A stretch of 64,000 nucleotides of DNA from NCBI GenBank assembly GCA_019671005.1, contig CM033738.1, positions 16,952,202 to 17,016,201 on the forward strand, in the 5' to 3' direction. The stretch is from Hibiscus mutabilis (Eukaryota; Streptophyta; Magnoliopsida; Malvales; Malvaceae). Under the pieces are notes generated by a model that saw only the letters and a program-made list of their open reading frames with translations, ran no database searches and had not been told where the DNA came from. This document shows, one piece after another, positions 55,752 through 64,000 of this stretch; position 1 is the stretch's first letter, and each line of letters opens with the position of its first letter. The translations under genes and the position numbers were made by a program.

Positions 55752-58573
55752 TGTAACCCCCTCGACCCGGCCTAGTTGCAAGACTGAACTGAGCGAGCTA
55801 CATTAAGTTTACCGAAGTAAACTAAAAAGGAGAACTTGGAAAAACGTAACCATTTTTTTTCTTTATCTTATCTAGATGCTGGTTATTACCCTACGTGTAC
55901 ATACAAACAACGAGAGGAAACCCAACTCAATCGGGCATCGAATTGATATCTAATTGGTCACTTTATAAGAATACGACCAAAACGTAAATCTATAAATCTG
56001 TAAGGGTTAACTTGTATTTTGCTTTACCAATCTTCGATTAGTCAGGTTACAAGCATACATGCCAAATTTAAACATAAAAATATCATCATCCATTTGTATA
56101 CATAACATCCAGGGGCCAAATTGTAAATTCCATTATTTTGAAGGACCAATTCCACAATTAAAGTTACCAATCCTCAATTAAACCAATTACATGCATACTG
56201 GTGAAATTTCGGGTCAAAACGATCATTCAAACTCAATTAATTGCAAGTAAAACAATCAGGGACTAAAACGGGAGAAAACAAAAACCTTAAAACATACCTT
56301 TAACTAACTTAACCACTGCCCGTATCGATACACGGGCAGGTGTATCGATACGCCTGAGCATTCGCAAAAACTCCGGATTCTAGTAGCTCAAAACCGTATC
56401 GATACACCTCCTCGAGTATCGATATGCTATGCTTAAAACTGTAGATCCGTATCGATACAGTCTCCCATGTACCGATACGCTAAGACTGAGGTGTGCTTAC
56501 CCGTATCGGTATGGGTACCCGTTTACTGATACGCTGTGCCTGGAAACACTTACTTGTATTGATACGGGTACAGGCGTATCGATACGCCCTGACCTGCAAT
56601 GTCATAATTTGCTGGTTTTTAGCCTCGTTTTGGAATTCTAACACTTAAGCATGCTTCTAGCAATCAAATAACATCATCATTGGTTATTTACCATCAACTA
56701 CCATTAACCAAACATCAAGAAACAATCATCATGCATCAAAGGTAAACTATAGGCATGCTTCCTAATACTCAAGCAACCAAAGCGTGAACCATAAGCAAAA
56801 TCCAACAAACCAAGCTTATCACAAGTCCAAAACAACAACATAAACTTGCTCAAATGGAGAATTAACCACTCAAACCCTCCCAACAACATTTAAGCCACAT
56901 TGCCTTTATTACTACTTTAAAACCCAAACATGCTTTGGTAAATCAAGTCTTGAGTATTCCCTCATTCCTTGCTAGGCCACTTATTATAGTGCACTTTAAA
57001 TCCTATGGTCGGCCAATTATATCCGATAACATTTCCATAACATTTTCGATTCATCACTTGCCAATATAATCCACTTTTATAAACATACCTCACTATTTTT
57101 ATGTGCACTATTTAAATCATTTCATTGTGCATTAAACCATGCATAAGCCATGTTCATAAACATTCTTTAAAAATCATGCATTACTTTCCAAATGCATCTA
57201 ACATCATTTCATATCAATTCCCAGCATTAAACCATGCTCATTTCAAGCATGAAATAGGAGGTAAACAATCATTTAACAAGTGCATTAAACATTTTCAAAT
57301 CTTTTAAAATCCATTCTTATCTGTTTCACTCACCTACAAAGCAACGCCTTCCTTGCTGATGTCAAATTAAGCATCCGGTGACTCCTCAACACCAAGGTTC
57401 ACTTCCGGATTATCTTCCCCTGTTTCAAACATATCACAACAGAGGATCCAATGCATTATACTGCATCCAAACTCAAAGAAACCATCAATTAACATATGTC
57501 TAACTATAATCTCCCACAACACCACAACTTATAAATCGAAAATATCATCGATTTACCAAAAACCTCAACCCAGTCTACAACTATGAATCTCAACCTTCAA
57601 ATAATATCAATTAATATCAAAACAGCAACCAATAATTAACTTCAACACCTCAAAATCTCTTAGCTACCAATCTAACAAACTAGAGATTCAATACATTTCG
57701 GGATTCCATCATCAAAACTCACTTCATTATCATATTAAACATCAAAATCATGGTATAAACCAATCCTAAACTCAGCAAAAACATATCACTACGAATTTCT
57801 TCAATTTTTCATCATAAACCATCAATTAAACCATAAATCCGAGTTTAATTAATCAAAACTCAATGAAAATCATATAAAGTGGATCAAGAACTTAGGAATT
57901 TCAATAAAGAACCTTTCATTAGAGGATAAGAACGAATCCTTACCTCCAATGCTGATTTCTCCACTCAATTGCTTTTATAAACCATGAAAATCAAGGTAGA
58001 AACAATAAGTATTTGATGTAAAATCTTTAGAAATCAATTGGAAATAAAAAACTCTTTGAAATCCTAATTTTAACTGAAGAATTGAAGCTGGAAATGTGTT
58101 TGGCTGAAGAGAATTTGAGAGAAAGAAGTTACAAAGTTAGTTACGTGAAATTCTTTTAAAAAGCTTAATTGTATTTAATTAATTCTCTCCACTATTTATA
58201 CCTCTTAAAAACTTAATTGAAAATAGTTAGTTAAAGGGAGAAATCTGATGAAACCCTTTTGGATTATTAGCTCCTTAAAGATTCAAAGTTTTGACCCATT
58301 TTCAAAACAATCACTAAAAATAGTTTTGCAAACTTTGCGTTTTAGTCACTAACTCAAAATGTCCCATTTTCGAATTTCCTTTTCCAAAATTGTTTTCACC
58401 GAAATCATTTATATAATTAATAAAGATTTTAGACTATTTTCCCATATTTTTATCCCTTATAAAAATATTTAATCCAATTTAAATCCTGAATCCGACTCGA
58501 ATCTCTAACTTTGGTCCACCGGACCGACTAAACCATTCCCCAAAACTCTTAGGCCCAAAATAGGGGTGTTACA
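55752..58573 (-). mobile_element. Gypsy C 3' LTR (2822 bp)
   Basis: TGTAACCCCC at left, GGGGTGTTACA at right. Contains the GTATCGATAC cluster (56322-56585) and a minus-strand taggtgagtg block (57327-57336). No gene within; frames seen here are chance. Confidence 0.9.
56322..56585. repeat. GTATCGATAC palindrome cluster in Gypsy C's LTR
   Basis: Perfect copies at 56322, 56342, 56396, 56449 and 56576. Variants (gtatcgatat, gtaccgatac, gtatcggtat, ttactgatac, gtattgatac) at 56416, 56469, 56503, 56523 and 56556. Ten copies in about 265 bp with no fixed period. Confidence 0.93.
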
Positions 58574-58587
58574 ACTCTCCCCCATTT
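58574..58587 (-). other. Gypsy C polypurine tract
   Basis: actctcccccattt, that is aaatgggggagagt on the element strand, before LTR TGTAACACCCC. Confidence 0.8.
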
Positions 58588-58609
58588 AAGAAATTTCATC
58601 CTCCAAATT

Positions 58610-59342
58610 TACCTGGAGGAAAATGATGCGAAAAATTGCTCTTTTATGTCCGACTTACTCTCCCATGTGGCCTCCTCAGCTCCTCGATGCCGCCACAACA
58701 CCTTAACAAACCCTATCGTCTTCCCACATAGAAATTTAATGCTGGTATCAAGGATTCTACCGGTTCCTCATCATAGGACAAATTCGGCCTCAACTCAACA
58801 TCCTCAACCGGCATAATGTGCGATGGATCAAATCGGTATCTCCTCAACATCGAAACATGGAACACATTATGAATTTTCTCCAACTCGGGAGGCAACCTCA
58901 ACCGATATGCTACAGAACCAACACGTTTAATAACCTCGTATGGTCCAATAAACCTCGGACTAAGCCTACCCTTACGTCCAAATCTCATCACCTTTTTCCA
59001 TGGTGACACTTTCAAGAATACGCGATCTCCCACCGCATATTTAACCTCATTTCGCTTCAGATCAGCATAAGATTTCTGCCGATCCGCAGTCACTTTCATA
59101 TGGTCGCATACAAGCTTAACCTTCTCATCTGTATCTTTTAATACATCCGGCAGGGTAACATTCTTTTCCCCTACCTCAGCCCAACATAAGGGCGTACGGC
59201 ACCTCCGACCATATAGCGCCTCATAGGGTGCCATCTGTATACTCGCCTGATAACTGTTGTTGTAAGCAAACTCAACTAAAGGCAATTGCTTCTCCCAGGT
59301 TCCTTGGAACTCAATAATGCAACATCTCAACATATCCTCCAA
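58610..59342 (-). pseudogene. Gypsy C integrase C-terminus and chromodomain-like end
   Basis: Open for 209 codons from 59342 to 58713: EDMLRCCIIEFQGTWEKQLP, FAYNNSYQASIQMAPYEALY, GRRCRTPLCW, YAVGDRVFLKVSPWKKVMRF, then LSPRFIGPYEVIKRVG and HNVFHVSMLRRY. After the stop another frame gives VKVLWRHRGAEEATWE, the core of the chromodomain that directs chromoviruses to marked chromatin. A stop (HPQSDG then TAG) just upstream separates it from the integrase core. Confidence 0.85.
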
Positions 59343-59363
59343 AACCTGGATAATCCGTTCAAA

Positions 59364-59702
59364 CTACCCATCCGACTGAGGATGATACGCAGTGCTAAAA
59401 CTCAACCTCGAACCCAAAGCATAGTGCAAACTTCTCCAAAACCTTGCTGTAAACCTCAGATCCATATCCAAAACAATGGATTTAGGTACACCATGCAAGC
59501 GCACAATCTCAGCTATATACAAATCTACCAGCTTGTCCAAGGTATACGTTGTATGCACTGACAGGAAATGTGCACACTTTGTGAATCGGTCAACAATCAC
59601 CCAAACAGAATCCTTTTTAGCCGGTGTCAACGAAAAACCTGTTACAAAATCCATGGTGATTCTTTGCCATTTCCACTCCAGAATTTTCAACGATTGCAAC
59701 AA
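59364..59702 (-). pseudogene. Gypsy C integrase catalytic core
   Basis: 112 codons with ITMDFVTGF (first Asp), WVIVDRFTKCAHFL, GVPKSIVLDMDLRFTARFW (second Asp kept, usual text SDRDPRF) and STAYHPQSDG. The Glu lies in the next frame (FERIIQVLEDML) beyond a stop. Integrase joins the element's DNA to the target. Confidence 0.85.
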
Positions 59703-59734
59703 CCCGGATGGAATTTATGTTCAGACTTGACCTG

Positions 59735-60235
59735 CTAACATAATATGCACTTGGAAACAAACTCAGACACATCATTTTTCAGCCCAACCCAGTAGTATGC
59801 CTCCTTCAAATCACGATACATCTTAACACTACCAAGATGCATAGCAAAAGGATTAGAGTGTGCCTCCACTAAGATAGCGTTCCTTAACTCTGAATCATTC
59901 AGCATCACAATCCGACCCTTGAAACACAAAACTCCGTCATCATCAAAATAGAACTCCGATGGTTTCCCATCCAAGATATCCTTAACATGAGGTACCAACT
60001 CATCATCATACGGTTGCTTAGCTTTAATCAACTGTAATAATGTAGGCTTAACTTGCAACTCGGTTAACAAGCCCCCATCACGAGTTACACTCAACCGAGA
60101 AAACATAGCTCTCAACTCAACCACAGCTTTTCTACTCAAAGCATCCACCACCACATTTGCTTTACCCGAATGGTACTCAATGGTCAAATCACAATCCTTA
60201 AGCAACTCCAACCATCTTCGCCGCCTAAGGTTCAA
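59735..60235 (-). pseudogene. Gypsy C RNase H end and integrase zinc-binding (HHCC) region
   Basis: 166 codons. LTIEYHSGKANVVVDALSRK closes RNase H. A variable linker and ILVEAHSNPFAMHLGSVKMY with LKEAYYWVGLKNDVSEFV and KCILC give the H-H-C-C zinc finger. The tail after KCILC is cut by a stop. Confidence 0.83.
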
Positions 60236-60241
60236 CTCCTT

Positions 60242-60853
60242 CTACGACATCAGATATTTCAGGCTCTTATGATCCGTAAAAACCACACACTTCTCACCAT
60301 AGAGGTAATGTCGCCAAATTTTCAAAGTGAACACCACAGCCTCAAGCTCTAAATCATGAGTTGGATAATTGCGTTCATGATCTTTCAATTGCCTCGATGC
60401 ATAGGCCACAACCTTCCCGCCCTGCTTCAGCACAAACCCAAGCCAACATACGACGTATCACTAAAAACCACAAACTCCTTCCCAGATTCAGGTTGAATCA
60501 ACACAGGAGCGTGTGTCAAAACCTCTTTCATTTTTTTCAAAACCCTGTTGTTGCTTCTTCATCTACAAAAAAGGAACATTCTTTTGCAACAACTTGGTCA
60601 ACGGTGCTGCAATACTCAAGAACCCCTCAACAACATGGTGATAATAACCAGCCAACCCAAGAAAACTACGCACCTCAAATATAGACTTAGGTTGTTTCCA
60701 ATTGAGAATAACCTTAATTTTCTGTGGATCAACGCGAATACCCTCCGTGGAAACCACATGACCAAGGAACATCACCTCCTTAAGCCAAAACTCGCACTTG
60801 CTCAACTTGACATATAATTGATTATCCTTTAGCACTTGCAACACTATCCACAA
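60242..60853 (-). pseudogene. Gypsy C RNase H front and RT connection
   Basis: 60563-60853 reads [52 protein letters not shown] (RT thumb and connection). 60242-60433 reads [20 protein letters not shown] and [20 protein letters not shown] and [10 protein letters not shown] (RNase H). A frameshift lies between about 60434 and 60562. Confidence 0.83.
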
Positions 60854-60854
60854 A

Positions 60855-61414
60855 TGTCGATCATGCTCTTTCTCGGTATGGGATTACACGAGAACTCGAT
60901 TCATCATGTCTATAAATGCAACCAGGGCGTTTGCCAAACCGAAAGGCATAACCAGAAACTAATAATGCCCATACCTTCTACAGAAGGCAGTCATTAGCAC
61001 ATCCACATCCTTCACTTTCAACTGATAGTTCTATCTTAGAAAACACTGAAGCACCCCTAAACTGATCAAAAAATCATCAATCCACGGCAAGGGATATTTA
61101 TTCTTACTCGTCAACTTATTCATTTGTCGATAATTGATGGACATCCTCATCGTGCTATCCTTCTTCTTCACAAATAACACCGGTACACCCCAGGGTAAAA
61201 CACTAGTTCTAATGAAACCTCGATCAAGCAGCTCTTGCAACTGCGTCTTCAACTCCCTCAATTCCTTAGGTGCCATGCAATAAGGCGCAATGGAAACCAG
61301 AGCCGTTTCAACACACGTCTCGATTTTAAACTCTACCTTTCTATCCAGGGATAACCCTGGCAACTCTTCAGGAAAAACTTCTGGAAAATCACAAATTCTA
61401 CGGATGTCCTGCAC
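60855..61414 (-). pseudogene. Gypsy C reverse transcriptase, catalytic region deleted
   Basis: Front part open (61031-61414): [51 protein letters not shown] small deletion with frame change removes most of the KIDLRSGYYQ block near 61025-61035. Next come YQLKVKDVDV and FLVMPFGLANALVAFIDMMN. A second deletion then joins MNRVL to a short VxSHTEKEH run at about 60890, losing the FVVVFIDD catalytic stretch. Without these aspartates the enzyme cannot work. Confidence 0.8.
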
Positions 61415-61880
61415 AGTACATCCTTAGATCCCGGATTCATAACATAGGCTAAATACGCCTGACATCCGAGTTTCAACATTCGACTTGCTTCCAAAGTTGA
61501 AACAACATTGTCCCGGAACTTTGCATTCTCACCAACCACCATAACTTCATAATCATCGGCAAGACGCAAGGATATCTGTTTGGTTTCAAAATCCACAACC
61601 GCCATATGCTCGGATAACCAATCCATCCCCAAAATTATATCAAAACCATGGAATGGCAACTCTATCAAATCCACAGAAAATACATGATCTTGCACCACTA
61701 AAGGACATCTTCGGTATAACTTCATAACCACAACCATTTCGCCCAAAGAACTAGTTACTCGAACACCAACATTCAAAATCTCAACAGGCATATCAAGTAA
61801 CTATGCATACTCACTCAGAATATATGAATGGGTGGAACCAAAATTAACCAATGAAAATAACGGTAAAGATTACAAAGTAA
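61333..61880 (-). pseudogene. Gypsy C protease, active-site Asp changed
   Basis: Reads LVNFGSTHSYI (61815-61860) where relatives have LVDSGSTHSYI, so the catalytic Asp is Asn. Then VTSSLGEMVVV, ELPFHGFDIILGMDWL, VVDFETKQISLRL, open for 152 codons to 61333. A stop near 61800 lies between the two parts. The protease would cut the polyprotein. Confidence 0.82.
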
Positions 61881-62334
61881 AGGTACCTACAATCACATCT
61901 ATATTGTTGCATCCCTCACGATGCGCATACACCCTCGCGGGACCCCTACCCTCTGGCTGGATAGCAACAGTGTGCGCCACAGTCCTACGCCCACCATCTC
62001 TCGGCTGAAAATGTCCTCGTCCATGCCCTTGACCTCTCGGGGCAACCACAGCAGGTGCAGGAGCCTACGCACCTCTAGCTAACATAGGGCAATCACGCCT
62101 CACATGATCAGTCAACCCACAACTCCAACAAGCATTAGCTGCAACAGGTGCAGAAATTGGACAAACTCGTCATGCCTGTGGACAGTCGCATCTAACATGG
62201 TCTCGAGATCCACAACCCCAACAAACCCTATCTGACCTCCAGCAAACCCCATAATGTCTCTTCCCACACTGAGCACATTCAGGTATTCCACCTCTAAAAC
62301 TCTACCCTAGCTGACCTCTCCGCCCAAGCTCAGG
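61881..62334 (-). pseudogene. Gypsy C gag C-terminus with three zinc knuckles
   Basis: On the minus strand: CAQCGKRHYGVCW (~62240-62280), CWGCGSRDHVRCDCP (~62178-62222) and CWSCGLTDHVRRDCP (~62087-62131). The last two are perfect CX2CX4HX4C. A Gly/Arg/Pro-rich tail runs to the protease. Stops after DQRY, PQA and ARGA break it. These knuckles bind genomic RNA. Confidence 0.8.
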
Positions 62335-63202
62335 TTAATATCTCTGGTCCCGAGGCCTCTTATACCGACCACCACCAATATTAGAATCAATAGCTCTCTT
62401 AACATGACCAGATCCTCCAGTACGAGATGTCAAGCCCAAAATCTGCTCAATATCCTTGGCTCTCGAAACCAACATATCAAAATCAACATACTTAGTAGCC
62501 AACATATATGTCTTAACCTCCTGAGCCAATCCATAACGGAAGCGGTCGCAACGACTCCTCTCATCAGGCATCAACTCAGAAGCATACTGGCTCAACCTCA
62601 CAAACTGTATCTCATACTCAGATACCGACATATCCTCCTGTACCAAAGCCATAAACTCACGTTTCTTCTCATCTTGGTATCTAGCTCTGAGATACTTCTT
62701 TCTAAAGGCAAATTGAAAGGTTTCCCATGTCACATTGTCAGCCTTTATACTCGCAATCACCGTAGTCCACCAGCTATAAGCATCTCCCTCTAGCAGAGAT
62801 ACAACATATCCTAGCTTACGGGCGTTAGAACAACCCATCTGATCCAATCTACGATCTGTGTCGGCAAACCACTCCTCGAAAGCCTCAAGCATTAACCCTC
62901 TAAACTCGACCCCTCTCAGGCCACGTAAACGCTCTAAAGGTAATCCCAGATTAGTAGCAGCAACCGGTGCTGGTGCAGGCACATGCACTCCAACCATTGT
63001 GGCCTGGAACGCTCCTGTCATTGCCTGTATCAAATGCGTCATATCACCCAACGCTGGCCTAGCCGGCACAGGTGGCACTTATTCCACACCCACAAGTGGA
63101 TTCGACAGAGGAGGTGGAAACCCCTCAATAGGCATAACATTATCCCCACCCTCCTACCTTCCCGTTTTTGCATTAAAACGTAATTCTCTCCTCGGTGGCA
63201 TC
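62335..63202 (-). pseudogene. Gypsy C gag (nucleocapsid) N-terminal and core domains
   Basis: The natural start is the Met at 63202 (MPPRRELRFNAKTGR), with in-frame TAG and TAA stops before the long open part of 247 codons (63078-62335). That part has GLPLERLRGLRGVEFRG, the Retrotrans_gag core AFEEWFADTDRRLDQM, WETFQFAFRKKYLRA, MSVSEYEIQFVRLSQYASEL, then SRAKDIEQIL. It forms the virus-like particle in living relatives. Two early stops silence it unless translation restarts. Confidence 0.85.
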
Positions 63203-63471
63203 GTAAACAAAGAATCTATGGCATGATAATACACCAAAACAAAAACGATTAGGCCGTCTTCAAGCAAGGGTCCAAGACTTCCATTTCAAATAAAAAATAT
63301 TTTACATTAGTAGTAATAAGACAATGTGTCCCAAATCATACCCCAACATGGCATATAACACACAATCAATCACTGTGCATAGCAATCAACTCAATTCAAT
63401 CTAAATACATATCAAACAACTTCCCAACAAGCATAAACCAACCATAACCCACTCCCAACAATCATAACCTA
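63203..63471 (-). other. Gypsy C 5' leader
   Basis: Non-coding between PBS and gag. Nothing recognised. Confidence 0.6.
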
Positions 63472-63483
63472 GCTCTGATACCA
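63472..63483 (-). other. Gypsy C primer-binding site (tRNA-iMet)
   Basis: gctctgatacca, that is TGGTATCAGAGC on the element strand, five bases from the LTR edge. Confidence 0.9.
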
Positions 63484-63488
63484 CCAAA

Positions 63489-64000
63489 TGTAACCCCCTC
63501 GACCTGGCCTAGCCGCAAGACCAAACCGAGCGAGCTACATTAAGTTTATCAAAGTAAACCGAAAAGGAGAACTTGGAAAAATGTAACCATTTTTTTCTTT
63601 ATCTTATCTAGATGTTGGTTATTACCCTACGTGCACATACAAACAACGAGAGGAAACCCAACTCAATCGAGCATCGAATTGATATCCAATTGGTCACTTT
63701 ACAAGAATAGGACCAAAACATAAATCTGTAAATCTATAAGGTTAACTTGTAATTTGCTTTACCAATCTTCGATTAGTCAGGTTACAAGCATACAAGCCAA
63801 ATTTCAACTTAAAACGATCATCCAAACTCATCCATTTGCATACATAACATCCAGGGAAAATTGTAAATTCCATTATTTCGAAAGACCAATTCCACAATTA
63901 AAGTTATCAATCCTCAATTAAACCAATTACATGCATACTGGTGAAATTTTGAGTCAAAACGATCATTCAAACTCAATTAATTGCAAGTAAAACAATCAGA
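63489..64000 (-). mobile_element. Gypsy C 5' LTR (first 512 bp, continues past window)
   Basis: Same order of text as 55752-56270, with moderate divergence. Runs off the right edge. Confidence 0.9.

Larger units (their letters stand above)
55752..64000 (-). mobile_element. Gypsy C: Ty3/gypsy chromovirus (Tekay/Del-like), minus strand, right LTR incomplete
   Basis: 3' LTR 55752-58573, PPT, then pol and gag read on the minus strand, an iMet PBS at 63472-63483 and the start of the 5' LTR at 63489. Domain order gag, protease, RT, RNase H, integrase, chromodomain-like end is the chromovirus order. All genes contain stops, shifts or deletions. The LTR starts differ at roughly 8 of 88 positions, so the insertion is old. 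The left flank is ATTAT; the matching duplicate should lie beyond 64000. Confidence 0.9.

Noticed and set aside
56322..56585. GTATCGATAC array as the animal DRE/DREF element (TATCGATA)
   Set aside because: The resemblance is real but DREF is an insect/animal factor and I know no plant equivalent; kept only as a palindrome array.
60361..60817. Plus-strand frames of 89 and 107 codons
   Set aside because: They are the reverse strand of Gypsy C pol, whose minus-strand motifs are clear.

Overview
The window reads as repeat-rich intergenic DNA from a dicot plant nuclear genome. AT-rich sequence, LTR retrotransposons primed by plant tRNAs, an L1-type LINE with a plant-style RNase H tail, a Mutator-like element, hAT-type MITEs and spliced plant gene relics all point that way. 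Several families look like those of Malvaceae such as cotton, but that is an impression I cannot prove here. I see no intact host gene, rRNA, tRNA or CRISPR. Almost every coding trace is a decayed transposon gene or a pseudogene. The longest clean frame is a gag-like ORF of 438 codons inside a young non-autonomous element.

Region 1 (1-14053) is a stack of insertions. A minus-strand Mutator-like element (MULE) keeps its transposase N-terminus (about 2080-3330) and its right end (to about 14053). It is split by a plant L1 (3729-13621) with 16-bp target-site duplications (TSDs). The L1 is split between ORF1 and ORF2 by a solo LTR (5474-9342, TSD GAAGA). The solo LTR carries a hAT-type MITE (7450-7956). 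The left part of the MULE is cut by the 3' end of a further LTR element (1 to about 2045).

Region 2 (14312-27887) is a minus-strand Ty3/gypsy chromovirus-type element, here Gypsy A, with TSD TTTAT. Its pol is degraded and its 3' LTR is collapsed. Its ~4.06-kb 5' LTR is split by a young non-autonomous LTR element (18746-24620, TSD ATACA) with nearly identical LTRs, a tRNA-Asp primer site and one gag-like ORF.

Region 3 (27888-36095) is lower in LTR elements. It has two MITEs, a TATG microsatellite and a spliced Ulp1-like cysteine protease pseudogene (about 32124-35885).

Region 4 (36096-51725) is a copia element broken at its gag/protease junction by a gag-only gypsy element, Gypsy B (39410-47151), and about 4.2 kb of shuffled, partly inverted LTR fragments. 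Region 5 (51726-55751) holds fragments of an E2 ubiquitin-conjugating gene and a B3-domain gene plus a 426-bp tandem duplication. Region 6 (55752-64000) is a nearly complete but dead minus-strand gypsy chromovirus, Gypsy C, whose right LTR runs off the window.

The most unusual signal is not a gene. Three unrelated LTR families each carry their own array of short palindromes: TTGCC-NN-GGCAA in the non-autonomous element, GTATCGATAC in the solo LTR and Gypsy C, and GACAC-N-GTGTC in Gypsy B. Four LTRs also share a GGTGAGTG block that looks like a 5' splice donor.
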